Notes under the pieces: generated by a model
Seen by the model: the letters and a program-made list of their open reading frames with translations, nothing else
What the model was told of the DNA's origin: nothing
Databases searched by the model: none
In this document: piece after piece, positions 19,570 to 31,839 of the stretch
How positions within the stretch are numbered: the first letter of the stretch is position 1
How the letters are laid out: each line of letters begins with the position of its first letter
Program-made: the position numbers and the translations under genes
Origin: Nereocystis luetkeana
Taxonomy: Eukaryota; Sar; Phaeophyceae; Laminariales; Laminariaceae
Assembly: GCA_031213475.1 (NCBI GenBank)
Contig: JARUPZ010000009.1
Coordinates: 12,116,961-12,180,960 of the forward strand
DNA: 64,000 bases
Reading direction: 5' to 3'

Positions 19570-21930
19570 CAGAAGTCGGATTCACTTTGCGATCTTCTAT
19601 CCGTGTGGTACGGAGATCTTCAGTCTATTGGTCTCTCGATAAATTATGTAACTGCTTGTTGAAGACGACCGTATAGCTTTTATCTTGCGATTCTCTGTGT
19701 CGTACGCTGGCTCTTTGGCTGTCGATATTTTTTTTCTGTTACAATCCTCTATGTCGTACGGAGGTCTTGTGTCTATTCGTCTGTCGATTCATCCGTAGCC
19801 GTCGTCCGTACAAGCGCTGTTATTCTTCAGCAACAACACGAAAAAATACTCTACGAACGAACGCACTCTGTGTCTTCGTATACAAGCTCCGGGTGTTCCC
19901 TTACTATCTCTGTTTCAATATTTGCTGTTGAAAAATATGATAGCCCGTCTTGTACTGTTCTTGCCCGTGTTTACTTATTATGTTGCTTCAGTCGACACCA
20001 CCACAATCATTGTCCGTGCCTAACCTTCGAACGCCCTCTGGGAAAATGTACGAATGATCAAAAGCGCTACACAGACTACAAGTTCGTGTCATTTTCACAT
20101 GGATGAATAATGTGTGTGCTCACCGTATATCTTTCCACCCGTGATTCTCGCCGCAGCTCCTAAAGTAAAAAAATCAACAGAAACCACAACCTATTGTGCG
20201 ACATCATTATCTTCATAAGACACCTACCTACCATTGGGTCATCACGACCCCCTCCCTTCTCCCCCCTTCCCCGTTTGGAAGGGTATGCGTGGTCAACTTA
20301 TTCGATGCAAATTCCGCCAAAGATCTCTTTTCAATATGTATTTAGTTTGTAGTAAGCACCGTACCTTGTTCTTGACACACAAGCGTTTTTATTTCCACTG
20401 AAGAACCGAGGTGATATCGCCGCCGCAGCATCAAGAAACTTCGCGGTGAAGGAAATTCGTCGGAATGGATATTGTTACGGAACTGTATGTTGGGGGGTCA
20501 CGACCCCCTCCTGGAGGACTCTTATGTTTTGTGGTACAGAGGTCTCTGGTCAGTCTGCCGTGTACTCTGTAGTAGTAGCCGTCTTGCGTGCTTCTTGGCG
20601 AAACCGACATGTTCTTCCCTTTCTTTGGATGAGCAACAAAGCCACCCCACAGTAGTAGCTAGGGGTGCACCAGAAGTTCCTCAGCCCCTGACATTAGGAG
20701 CTCAATATCTCACCCGATACAATACCTTGAAGAGTTTCGTTCGTGCCACCTGACCGGCACTTGTGTGCGCCAGTCCTCAAACGAATATAAGAGTGAAAGT
20801 TTGATCCTCACAGATAGTTCCTCTCTTAAGGAACCCAACTAACTGGTCAGAAACCTTGGGCCCGAAAACTACAACCCCTACCGTGGGATTACTCAATGCA
20901 CAACCGACGACAGGCAGTTGCTTGGCAGTTACGTCACACATCCTTCCCAGTTCTTGCTTGGGTGCTTCCTTTCTGTGTACCCACCTCCTTTCGTCGTTCC
21001 AACTCTTGAAGTAAACGTAGGGTGCGAAAGAGTCGGGTGCATCACTGCCAACAACACGAAGCATAAATATTCGTAGTATGTCGAGGGCCCTTTCTTTGCC
21101 AACAACAAACAAAACAAGTACCTGCACAAGAGCATGCCGCCAGGGCGATAGAGTAGACGGCGCTAGTATTGATACCATACTGCTGTACCCATCACCACAG
21201 GAACAAAAGAGCATGCGAGCGCGCGACGAGTGATGGCAGGGCTTGGTCAGCTCGCCGACCACAGAGTGCTACGAGGACACAAGAGAAGCAGGCCCCTCCC
21301 AAGGCACTCGAGCACGAACAAGTATAGATGCCATAGTCTTGTTGTAGAAACACCGCGCGAACGAGTGCAAAATATCGTACTGATGTTGTACCGAGATACC
21401 ATACTACTGTTGCACCAACACCGCACGAACGAGTTTTGCCAAATGATCTCCACAGTAGTACGTAATTAAGTACGACGGCACAACCAACACAAGAAAAAAG
21501 CAAGACAGATATCGAGCAACTATTATTAGATGTGTGGGTATCATATCTTTCCACCTGGTCCAGCCTGTCTGGTGACTCAACCTTATTTCAGAGGATTGAT
21601 TGGTAAAACTCGATAAAAACCGACGAGCAGCCGGGAATACTGAACCGTATGGGCGTTACAAAACAAGCCGAGAAATATCGACCTATGTGACCATGGTTTG
21701 GCCAAAAGCCGATGTAAAAGAGAGATAACTCGTTTGACATCTTCCTAAATCAGATACCCCATTTAAGACTGGCAACTAACACCGACGCCGCAGCCGCAGT
21801 ATCAACATCTTGACTAAACATATTTCGTTTTTATGATGCGATCCCCTGTGTGAAACGGACACCTTCTGTCTTTTTTCGTCTGTTGATTGCTTTGTAGCGG
21901 TCGTGTGTGCGCACGAACGAGCGCAATAAT
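19570..21930 (+). repeat. Degenerate GTCGTACGGAGGTCTT-type repeats
   Basis: Phrases around TCTNTGTCGTACGGAGGTCTT, then GTCTATTCGTCTGTCGATT and GTAGCCGTCGT, recur at about 19595-19830, with more decayed traces near 20525-20580 and 21840-21905. No coding content is recognised. Between and after them (to 22690) nothing else is seen except a SINE-body-like phrase at 21595-21650. Confidence 0.4.
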
Positions 21931-22702
21931 ATCAAGAGACCCCGCTGTAGACTACTGCCGCTCTAAATCCGTCACGTTTGTCATTCCGACTCTTCTAGCA
22001 GTAAGAATAGTGGGCTGTGAAAACATCTGATCATTCACTACCGCCATCACGACGCAGATGTTTGTCCAGTACGTCGAATACCCTTTACAAACAAGGTTAA
22101 ATGCCCCATATCCACGCCCGGTACGATTACGAGTAGTACCGATAGCCAGCACGCAGACGCTCAGCCTGAGGCAAACCTCTCTTGCTGGGGTGACATCTCT
22201 GATGGTCCCGACTGGTCTCCCTCGACACTCTCGACAACTCAAGCTCCAACTGCGACTTGACAAATATCAACGACAAGCCAAACCGAGAACAGCGTTCGAA
22301 CGCATTCATCGAGCGCAATAACAATGTCACAAGTAGTGGTACATACGTGGTTTCTAGAACGGATTAAGAAACAGTGTCTGTCTATCCGATGAAGTTCACT
22401 TTATCGCCACCTACGGACAAATTGCTCTCGAACCGGTTACGCCCATTTCGCACCCATCAGGTCGGAGCCCTCGCTGAGGTGATCGTCACAGTATAAATCT
22501 AACCTCATCTGGTGCCCTGTGTGTGGAGTTGTCAGAGTCGACATCCAGTATTCCAAACGCGGTGACGGGTCGAGCAACAGGAATAGCTCGCCCGAGGCCA
22601 ACGGAAAAGGTGTTTGTAGACACTACTTTCAAAATAAATAGAGTGGGATTCAGTTTTGTACTGCTGTGCTATAGCAGATCAGCGGCACGACAATAGCAAA
22701 CT

Positions 22703-22908
22703 CTGCACTCCGTCCCTCCCTCGTTGTCGCTTCTCTCCGTCCCTCCCTCCCCCCCTCCCTCTCTCCCTCCCACCCTTCCTCCCTCCCACCCTTCCTCCCT
22801 CCCTCCCCCCACCCCTCCCTCCGTCCCTTCCTCCCCCCTTCCGTCCCTCCCGCCCTCCTTCCGTCCCTCCCTCCCTCCCTCCCTCCCTCCCTCCCCCCCC
22901 CCTCTCAC
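22703..22908. repeat. (TCCC)n pyrimidine microsatellite
   Basis: About 200 nt of CCCTCCCTCC-type sequence with very few purines on the + strand and a C run near the end. Frames on both strands here (Pro/Leu/Ser or Gly/Arg/Glu) are low-complexity artefacts. Confidence 0.95.
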
Positions 22909-24100
22909 CCTTCTGCACTCCTTTCCGGCCTGTCCCTTCCTTCTCGTTTCCTTATTGTAGTCTCTAGTACGTCATACGCTGACGTCTACAAATTTGAACA
23001 TATACCAACACCTTAATCGAAATCAGAAATTTGTTTCAGTGTGAACGCCAGTTCGAAAAATCGTAAACTATTTCGGTCTGTATTCCGTACTTTTCATTAC
23101 GGTGGGGGTCCCACTTATGTGCGGCCCCATTAGGTGCGGGGCCCCACGTAGTGTGTGCGGTGGAAATATCTAAACACAAAAATCATCTCACTTGAGTGCG
23201 GCTGTCACACTCAAGTAGTGGAGTAAGTGAGGCTGGCACACTCAGGTGGGACCAGTCCCGTATTAGCCAACAGATTTCTTCGTGTCCGGTACAGAACAAC
23301 AGCTGTACCAGCAGACAGCAGGCAGTAGTACCTGTAGTATTGACGAGGTGGCATATGCCTCCTCCCTCGTACAAACTTGAACTTTCAATAGTGTACCTGG
23401 TGCTATGCAAACGTCTACGACCAATCAGATATTTGGATCAAAACAGCATTAACTCGTATACTTCGTGGACAAAGTAACCGTACGATCAGTTACCTTCCCG
23501 AAGATGCGTCTCAGGACCCTTCGGACACAGCATCCGCCTCAAGAACCGTTACAACCATTTTCACGTGCGGTGAACCACAACGCCTCATTGCAAATGGTCC
23601 TATCGTCTGTCCACTGCCCGTAAATTAAAAAAGTTTTTTTTTTAATACTATTTCGCCGCGTTCATATATTTTTGGGTTAGCCATACCTGACATCATCGTA
23701 TCTTTCTCGTTAAACTGGTTTAGATCATGTGGGTTTCACCCAGCACGACCAGCGGTCGGGATGCTGTTCATTGAGCTCCGACCGCAAGAACTCGGACAAG
23801 CTGGAAAAAAAAACTATAAATCTGCTTCATCAACCTGCAGAACGCAGTTCCCATGAAGAAGGTCACTGTTATCCGCCAGTCCAATGAAGGCGCACGAGCT
23901 CGCTTGCGTACGGATGACAGTTAGCACACGCAAATATTCATCGTCACTGACCGGCTGCGGCATGAATGTGTGTGTGTTGTCACCGCTGCTGCTCGACGTC
24001 CTTATCATTGCTGCGATACGCACGCCGTGCTGGTACGCTTCAGTTTAGATCCATATAGTTTGAGGGGCTCTGTCACCTCGAGGAGAATCTCGGGGAGGGC
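22909..24100. other. Intergenic stretch, nothing recognised
   Basis: Holds a short inverted phrase (TTGAGTGCGGCTGTCACACTCAA, 23192-23214) and an A/T run at 23625, but no gene or element that I can support. Confidence 0.5.
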
Positions 24101-24116
24101 GAGGTTAAGGTTGGCC

Positions 24117-24733
24117 GACTGACATGCGTACGTAGGGCAACATGTGGTAGAGTTTACGTCGAAGATGCAGGCATTATGTCTAAGTCGGAGAAAGTCATTG
24201 CGAAAATAATGGCCGTCATTGTGACCGTTTTTAAAGCAGCAGGAGATACCGTTTCCAACCCAGCAAGCCTCATCATATCCGAAAGACGAACGGAGATAAA
24301 CCAGTGCAGACACTTTGCCGGGCACCCCCGACCTCCCCGCTCGTCATCGTAGCAGCGGGACAAAGGTATACCCAAGTGTTGAAGGTTTTGGACCTGGCCG
24401 GAGTTGTCCTAGGATTTGAACGGTATGGAGGATGCTCCGTCCACCCTAGAATTGCGCATGCTAAAAACCGAGGTGATGAACGCCCTTCTCTACGCGTGTG
24501 CGACGGGGTCTCTTGATCTCCGAACGTCGCACCAAAAACTCCTCCTACAGTTCATTGACATCCAGCACCGTCAACGCACCGTTCGCTTCAAGTCTCGCGC
24601 TAAGACCCTCGAACAGACACAATACGACAGCTGTGTTGAGACGACCTTCCCCAGAGGACGCCTCCTCTATGCGGATGCCGGACAGCGGGCGACCAATGAA
24701 CGGCTGACCCGTCGGGTGAAATTGGGACGATGA
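24117..24733 (+). pseudogene. LINE (non-LTR) reverse transcriptase C-terminal fragment
   Basis: Remnant of a non-LTR retrotransposon RT, broken by frameshifts and stops. Near 24155 it reads YVEDAGIMSKSEKVIAK, the degenerate YADD active-site strand (A to V, D to E) followed by the usual helix. From 24416 it reads LRMLKTEVMNALLYACAT, then the thumb/C-terminal signature QKLLLQFIDIQHRQR and ERLTRRVKLG. Upstream RT domains and the endonuclease are missing: a 5'-truncated copy typical of LINE insertion. A similar remnant sits at 48.7-49.5 kb on the other strand. Confidence 0.8.
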
Positions 24734-26248
24734 CTGGTAGGGAAAACCCAGGACAATCCCGACCGGTCTAGAGCTGGGTCCAACGTCTATCAGACCCGAT
24801 CAGGATTTTCAAGCCACCGAGGGTCCATGAAAAATCAGATTTGCAGTTTCGAGTAGAGACGTTGTAATGGACGAGGGCGGCTAAGGGGAACGGGGAATAG
24901 TACCGGGGGGTCGTCGAAGCGACGGGTTGTTTCACGGCGACGTGGTACGGAGACGACCCGGCTAAGCCATATCGCCGAGGACGCTCAGAGTGACGACACA
25001 TAAAGAGAGGGGGGGGGCAGGCGCACGGATACCACTGTCGACGAATGCAAAAAATATATATTATATCTGGTCGCTAGGTATCGGTTCGACTAGCCCTTGA
25101 TATCTAGCAGTTTGCCTTTTTTGTTTGTTTCTTGTTTTCAATGGAGTGCGGCGCGACACCGGCAGTACTGGCACGTGCCACCGCTATTGACGACACCGGC
25201 AGTACTGACACGTGCCACTGCTACATAATGGAGTAGGAAGGAGACGGCAAAGGGTTTAGCAAGGCCCCCATTAGGGTTTCTGGTGGAGACGGGAACCCAT
25301 GGTACTATCACCGCCTGGAGTTTTTTCTGTTTTTTTTTTTGCCCTGTTTTTCCCCTTGTTTCTTTTCCCCTTTCTGCCGTCCCCATGCTGGTAGCTGCCT
25401 CCTCAGGGTATTGAATAATCCGTGTAGCGAATACCTATAATTATTGGTTGCCTACGCTCTACTTCTACGTCGCAGCTTTTATGATCTCCTTGCGTAATTT
25501 GTAATTATGCGTCGATTTCATCTTTATGTTTCATTATATTTTCGTTCTTTGTATATATATATGTGGGATTATGCTCATGCTCGTGTGTGTGGTCTCTCCC
25601 CCGGTACGATGGTATTTTAGTTACTTGCGTTACCCGTGGATTCACGATTTTCTCTGGTTCGGGTTTCGACTGTACTACAATCTGTGACCACAATACTACT
25701 GTAGTACATCTCGAAGATGAGGAATGAGAACGAAAGCGAGGTGAGCTGGTGAAGCAGGGTAGAAATAGGGATTTACTCTGGAGACAACACGCACATATAT
25801 CACTCCATACTCGTACTCCTAGGTATCCCGTTGGTTCAAATACACTTCGTTCGAAACTTAATGCCACCGCCATATGATAGTATCCTACTGAGTACAAACT
25901 AAGCGTGAGCGCAGTGCTGTTTTCGCCATGCCTGACATTATGGGTTCTTCTGTTGTTCGCTATCCCTCATTACTCGCAGATATCGCATTTGTTCAGGTTC
26001 GCTTCGTTCGTAAGATTCTTCCCGCCGCCGGATCTTATGTATGGTCCTCAGCACCAAGCACGAGCGAGCACAGTGCAGTGCTAATGATTCACCCTACAAA
26101 GAAAAACGCTCTGTGGCCACAAACTGCTTAGATGCTGCATCGTAGTACCGGAAGGATAGTGCAATGCCGTGCCGTCGTACTGGATACGACAAGCACGACA
26201 TACATACTTGTCAGATATTACATTTTAACAGATTCTCTACGTGTGTTT
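24734..26248. other. Intergenic stretch, nothing recognised
   Basis: No coding signal that I recognise. It contains a short duplicated phrase GACACCGGCAGTACTG at 25155 and 25191 and A/T-rich runs around 25330 and 25550. Confidence 0.5.
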
Positions 26249-26663
26249 ATGTTACGGTGGTGATCCAACAATCCGAGGGGTTTCCAAAAGCGGACACGGC
26301 ATGTGGGCAAAGGGGATAATGCGAGTTGAACCCGGAGACTGTGGGGATGTGAGCAGACGGTCACAACCTTTCTCCACCCCTTCAGCTTATTACACCTCGT
26401 TTCGTGGCCGGCAGAGTGTGCCTATACTATAACGACTGAGACAATTGTGAGATGGATCAGGCGTATGATCCGCAAGCTGGGTGGAACCACGGGAATGCAG
26501 GTGGCTGTCTTTGCAGCGACCTGAAAGAGCTTGAGCGTGTGGATGAGTGCCAGACGGCCTAAACGAAGTAATAAACTATGTTTTTTTGAGTGGGAATATA
26601 TGTGAGCATCCTTTGGAGGAGCATGAGCTATATCGGCCGGAGAGACCGACGATACGACGCCAT
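26249..26663 (+). mobile_element. Solo LTR-like repeat of the copia element at 33249
   Basis: About 414 bp matching 33249-33662 almost end to end with scattered changes, beginning TGTTACGGTGG and ending GACGCCA. In the second copy the repeat directly precedes copia gag, so it is read as an LTR; here no internal region follows. I could not find a clear target duplication. Confidence 0.65.
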
Positions 26664-28630
26664 GATACATGACACGCGCACCGCTCGACTCAGTAACATG
26701 GCCTCCGATCCGGTAGCATAGTCTGTGTCTGCAAACACCGTGGAGCTCCTGAAGAGACCCCTCTGGGCAGACTTTCTCTTATAGGTTGTTCTTGCGGGTT
26801 GATGCTGCTCTTGAAGGGTGCTGTTGCTCCTGCTGGTCGAGGTTTCTCCGAAGGTGTGAGGGGATTCTTGGGGGCTTTCCGTTTCTTTTCTTTGGTTTAT
26901 TACCGTGGGTAGACTTGTACCTGGTATTTCTCAATACACCCCAGTTAATAAGTAGCGACGCCATTAGCGAAATACCCCACTCATGAACGGGACATGGTAG
27001 AGCGGGCAATCGGCCACGGCTGCCTCCGGCAGGTGGCGAGCTTGCTACCCGTCCGAGTGTCGCTCGGCGTCGTGGCTCCCGAGTTTTCACAGAATATATG
27101 ACAGCACAGCGCCGACAGAGGGTGGCCGCCGCAGAGGCGATGGCTAGCCCCGAATCCGTAGTCAGTGCTGTGAGAGGTGCAGCACGAATGAACGAGGGCC
27201 GGGTCCACCTCCTCGAAGGAGGGCTGCGTAGTAGGAGTCGTTCAGCCGAGTCCGGGCTCTTACAGATCCGGCATGCACGAGTGTAGTAGTCTCACGCACA
27301 CCTCACACGTGTCCATTGCGGTTCTGTTCGAGGAATTTTTCCTGCAGCCCGCGTATCGCATCATATTTCTGCGCCGTGTTCCGGCACCAAGCCCTCTCTA
27401 CCTAGTTGATCACAGGGGGGCGAGGTCGCTCTTGGTTCCATGCCGAATTCTAGACCAAAACGCATATGCACGCGGAGGATAACAACAGCGTAAACAGCAG
27501 CAGTGAACCCTTGCTTTGAGCAAAGATTCGACGGCACGTGTAGCGGGGAGGTCATGACTGAGTCCGTCCTTCAGAGGAACCTTCGGTAGGTGATGATCGG
27601 TTCGCACCCCGGTCCCCAAGCGGGACCGCGGGCGAACATCACGTGGGTCTTGCGACTGCACGCCGTGGGAGATTTAGTGTGGGTGGACGAGACCTGACTC
27701 CGTCCCCCCCCGCGAGGGGTGGTGGCTTACGCCACGTTTAGCAGAGTCCGTCCTCTGCTGAGCTTCGGTATGCGTGAGTGTAGTAGCCCCACACACTCCT
27801 TTCATGTGTTCAAGGCAGGTCTGTTTAGTGGATGGAGTATCCTGCAGTCTGCCGCGGCACATAGTCTCTTCCTAGTGCGCAGCGCCCACCTCTCGTCACA
27901 TTTGAGCTTTACAAACTCAGGCGAGGGAGAGGGGGCTAGTCGCGACGCCCCGCTAGATGAAACAATGTCCCCCATACGGATCACACTAAATAATATATAC
28001 CGGGTATAAAGCATAGGGAAATTACAGCACCCGAGCGGTGAACCACACGCTCATTAATTATGAGGTATCGTAGTAAACACAACAGCAATTATTTATATAA
28101 CGAAATTCCTACTTCGCTAGCCAGCAACAACGAGAGGCACTACTCGCACTCGGGGAATGAGATCAGCCCCCTTCGTACGCCAGCGAGGGACAGAGGCGAA
28201 AAGGCATGTAGGTGAGAAGAAACGGTGAAAGGCCGTACCGCCGGTTTGCTCGCGAGAGGGCCCGCAGAGAAAATCAGGAGGGACGAGAACAGACGAATAA
28301 TATACGCTGCTGACGGCACCAAATACCGCATGAACGTCGCTAGATCCGTCGACAAGCTGCATCATTCGTATCCATGCTTGATGCCCACTCATATACGAAG
28401 CGCTTGCAGTCGTACAGGAGCCCGCAGCATGGGAGATACCTTATCTCAGTATGTAGGTACCACACCGTTGCAAGCACGTGTCGCTGTCGCTCGCTCGTTT
28501 TAGTCATCCGTTTTGTGACGGTCACCTGGATAGACAGGCAGTCATACTCGGCGTTTGTCCGTGTACGCATCGACCATACAGAAGGAGTATTAATAGGGCT
28601 CGGCGTGTTTTGTCAACTTCGTGGTGATAA
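26664..28630. repeat. Intergenic stretch with a diverged duplication
   Basis: The segment around 27235-27360 recurs in diverged form at 27735-27865. Shared phrases include GAGTGTAGTAG, (C/T)CACGCACACCTCA-like and TCCTGCAG(C/T)C(T/C)GC. An exact palindrome-family site is at 26918. No gene recognised. Confidence 0.45.
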
Positions 28631-28633
28631 CTA

Positions 28634-28737
28634 TTACGGGGGGCCATAGTTAACATGACCAAATATTGTTGGAAAAATGGTTAAATATATAGGTTTTTAT
28701 GTAAACCATAGGTCCTGTTAACTAGGGCCCCCCGTAA
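28634..28737. mobile_element. MITE, TTACGGGGG family copy 3
   Basis: 104-bp palindromic element with ends TTACGGGGGGCC and GGCCCCCCGTAA, flanked by TA on both sides (28632-28633, 28738-28739). Inner arms AGGTCC and GGACC-type sequence match the copy at 40536. Confidence 0.9.
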
Positions 28738-28784
28738 TAGTTTGTCGCGTGTTCGGTCTAGTCTTCACTTCTTGCAGACATATA

Positions 28785-29097
28785 TCGGCATGCTGAACGC
28801 AATTTTATCACAGGTTACGTAGTGCTGAAGTTACAATAATACTCTACAGAGAGGCTGTACGAACACGCAACAAGGTACTAACTTGTGGAGAACTCGTGAG
28901 CCGCGTGTGTGATCTAGGTGGTCACGTTTCTTTGCAAGGAACCGGCAGGCTGCACAATCGTTGAACAGCGTCCGGTGTTGTACGTTCCTCTGACCTATAC
29001 CGGCATGCTGCACGGAATTGAGAGTACGTTGAGCTGCAATGCGTCAACTATACCGGCATGCTGTACGAACGTTCATTTACGCACCGGTATGCTGCAC
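28785..29097 (+). repeat. Cluster of ACCGGCATGCTGCAC motifs
   Basis: Five variants of the 15-mer lie near 28785, 28946, 28998, 29050 and 29082, each containing the GCATGC-type core (one GCAGGC). Confidence 0.6.
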
Positions 29098-29544
29098 ATT
29101 TTATTTTCATTTGGTACCAGGTGTACACGCACTCATTTCTATCAATACTGAGCACTGCCCATTCGCAGTGCTGTCTTGTCTCCTGTGCCCCCCCCATCCG
29201 TGACGTATATCGTCGTGTTGTTTCCTTGTTCGTTGTCGATGGCGTTTTTTCTCGGGGTTTGATTTCATCTTCACTCTTTTTTTGCTGTTGTATTGAATGA
29301 AGTTTACACAAATATATCGTGGTCCCGTGACCTCAGCGCTTGTATTTACTCGTACAGACTGTAGTAATACAGACATGCAGGTAGAGTCGGGGTATTACAG
29401 TAGGGGTGTTGAAAGACATGCACGGAGGCGCGACGCTCGTAGTGCCTAGCACAATATGCACCGTGCCTGCTCATTTATACAGTTATATTGGCAAAATATA
29501 CCTACCAGGTACAGCAGTAGTGCATCCCGTGTAATTATCGCACG

Positions 29545-30200
29545 CCTGCGATTAATCATCGACCCCATGCTTTCTTGTGATCAAGCTGGAGACGATTGCT
29601 AGTGATCACACCCATGTTTACCCGTAGGCAAAAAAACGCCATGTTCCCGGGCGACCAAGGCGCGCCGGTTCTTTGCAATCGAGTCCAGAGTTGCTTGTGA
29701 TCAACCTGGAGGGGTTTGCTAGTAGCCGCAGTCATGTTTTGTCGGGGTCTAATCGACTCCACGCTGGCCTTTGATCAGGCTGGAGGCGTTGAGGTAGTGA
29801 GCGCACCTTTGCAGAGTTTCTTGTGATCCACCTGGAGGTGTTTGCTAGTAGCCGCAGTCATGTTTTGCCGGGGTCTTATCGACTCCACGCCTGCCTGTGA
29901 TCAAGCTGGAGGCGTTCAAGTAGTGAGCGCACGTATGCTTTTCCGTGGTCAGCTTCAATCCCTGATACCGTGTGATTATCGCACCCCTGCGTTTTGCTAT
30001 TGACTCCATGTTTGCTTGTGATCGAGCTGGAGGCGGCCGCTAGCGATCACACATATGTTCACCCGTGGTCAAATAAACGCGATACTCCCGTGTGACCATG
30101 GCACGCAGGTTCTTTGCAATCGAGTCCAGAGTTGCTTGTGATCAACCAGGAGATATTTGCTAGTAGCCACGGCCATATTTAGCTGCGGGTCAACTTGGAA
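29545..30200 (+). repeat. Tandem array, TGTGATCAAGCTGGAGG units
   Basis: Seven variants of TGTGATCAA(G/C)CTGGAGG occur at about 29577, 29696, 29772, 29823, 29897, 30016 and 30136, alternating with phrases such as GCTAGTAGCCGCAGTCATGT and GTAGTGAGCGCAC. Spacing alternates between about 50-75 and 120 nt, i.e. a compound higher-order unit. Confidence 0.8.
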
Positions 30201-30549
30201 ACGTGGCAGCCACGGTTGCGATGCAGCGTGGCCTTACTTCCAAAGAAACTGCCCGTGGCGCGATAATCATATTGTTTCCCTGAGGTGCGCGATGTTAGGT
30301 TTGATACTACTTTCGACACGGTACCTGCATGATGTGCAAATCCCTACAGATGTACCAACCCCTACGTAGTTTTTTTATTTGTTGAGTAAGCCCATGTGGG
30401 CTGGTTAACTCCGGTTTAAGGTTGGCCTTTAGCATCGAGAAGATAGTTAGTTGGTCGCGAAATAATCATGGTAAGGATCCTACTAACATAACTGTACGTA
30501 TATATGGTATAACGGGTACCTGGTACAGCGTATTCGTGTTCTCCCTTGC

Positions 30550-30700
30550 GTGGGTAGGGTTCAAAGGGGGGTGGTGAGTATGGCTAGATTAGCGAGTCGA
30601 ACAGCATGCAGCTCGGGTGTTCAAAGGGGGGTGGTGAGTATGGATAGAGTAGCGAGTCTGAGAGTATGCAGCCGGGACACCCGAGCTGCAGTTTTACGCT
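30550..30700 (+). repeat. 68-bp direct repeat with inverted terminal arm
   Basis: TTCAAAGGGGGGTGGTGAGT recurs after 68 nt (about 30551 and 30619). CAGCTCGGGTGT (30609) is inverted as ACACCCGAGCTG (30677). Confidence 0.8.
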
Positions 30701-31370
30701 GATGTCAGCCACAGCACTTAAGACGTTGCATGCCGCGGATTGCCTAACTCTTACCTGACTCGACCGTCGAGTAACTTGTGGGCCGAGCGCCAGGAGTTAG
30801 TGGGTACGCTGTTGGATCGAGTTCCTGCAGTTAGTGCGTGCGCTTTGTTGTTAGGCAGGCAGACTGACCACGTCGACGTTCCTTCTGCCGCTCAATTTAG
30901 AGAGTCATGATCACGCCCCACGCCACCAACCCATGCTCTCAGAGACCACGCACTCCGTGACCACGCGCGCCCCCTGCGCTCTCGCTGCTTGGAGCCGTTC
31001 TTGACAGCACGCCCTCAGACTCATCGCGGCGCCGGCTCCCTACAGACATCGGGGGAAGAGGGCTTGACTGGCAGGCAGCTGGGCATCCTCGCGTTTCACG
31101 ACAGGGTTGCCTCGGTAATGGTGGTGCCAACGTGTCGTGGGATGACCTCGGCGGTACCCGGGGGTAGCTCGTGTGCACCCCCCCTGAGGGGGGGGGGGGG
31201 GTTGCCGCATAGCGAGCACCGTTCGGAACGAGCGGTGGTGGAGCGGACTATCGACACCGTGGGAGACGTGCCGGGCTTGGTGAGACGGCAGGACACTGCC
31301 TGCACGGACACTCAGGGGTGGGAAGGACGCTTTCACTGCTGCGCGACCGCTTCCATCGGCCAGGGAGGCG
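30701..31370. other. Intergenic GC-rich stretch, nothing recognised
   Basis: Contains a G run at 31189-31202 and a 163-codon open frame (30989-31480) with no recognisable domain. I do not call it a gene. Confidence 0.4.
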
Positions 31371-31385
31371 TTCTACGATATATGT

Positions 31386-31612
31386 TCGCCCTTAACGTTC
31401 TGAGGCTCCCAACTGAAGGATCTCCTTACCTCTTCCGAAAACTGACTTTAGCAAAAATCAAAATGTATCGCGGCGAATAATCCCATGGCTCGAGTCTACA
31501 AAACGTTTGTTTTCGAAATGAAGATTGACATTCCGACTATTCGGGGTGAATGAACCCCGTCTCTCAGAACCTAAATAGCGAAAATGTGCTACCTCTATCG
31601 TAGAACGGGTCC
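31386..31612 (+). repeat. Dispersed repeat R1, copy 1
   Basis: About 225 bp shared with 37030-37262 and 60783-60997. Landmarks: AAACTGACTTTAGCAAAAAT, ATCCCATGGCTCGAGTCTAC, and GCTACCTCTATCGTAGAAC at the 3' end. Nature unknown; no intact frame is shared by all three. Confidence 0.75.
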
Positions 31613-31839
31613 AGGGAGGTGTAGAGACGCGAGAGAGTATGTCTTGTCGTGCGGGTGCCGACGTGGCTAGCGAACGCGTATTCAGCGTATAGCTATGCTG
31701 CCGGGCAGATACCTGGAGCCGTGGGAAGTTCTGGAGGGGGACTTGCTGACGATCCACAACACGTCCGAGGCAGCTCGCGTACGCCCCTCAGCATGTAAGT
31801 GCCTCTGATAGAAGACACGGAGGCCTCGGGAGGCACTCG

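Noticed and set aside
22656..22967. Pro-rich and Gly/Arg-rich frames of 78-103 codons
   Set aside because: They are translations of the (TCCC)n tract on either strand.
26422..26670. 82-87-codon minus-strand frame conserved at 26422-26670 and 33421-33684
   Set aside because: Both lie inside the LTR-like repeat; the similarity comes from the DNA repeat, and the frame has no known domain.
29545..30200. CRISPR-like array (repeats with spacers)
   Set aside because: Units are diverged and spacing irregular, and the window is eukaryotic with introns.
30989..31480. 163-codon frame in GC-rich sequence
   Set aside because: No domain recognised, crosses a G run and runs into repeat R1.
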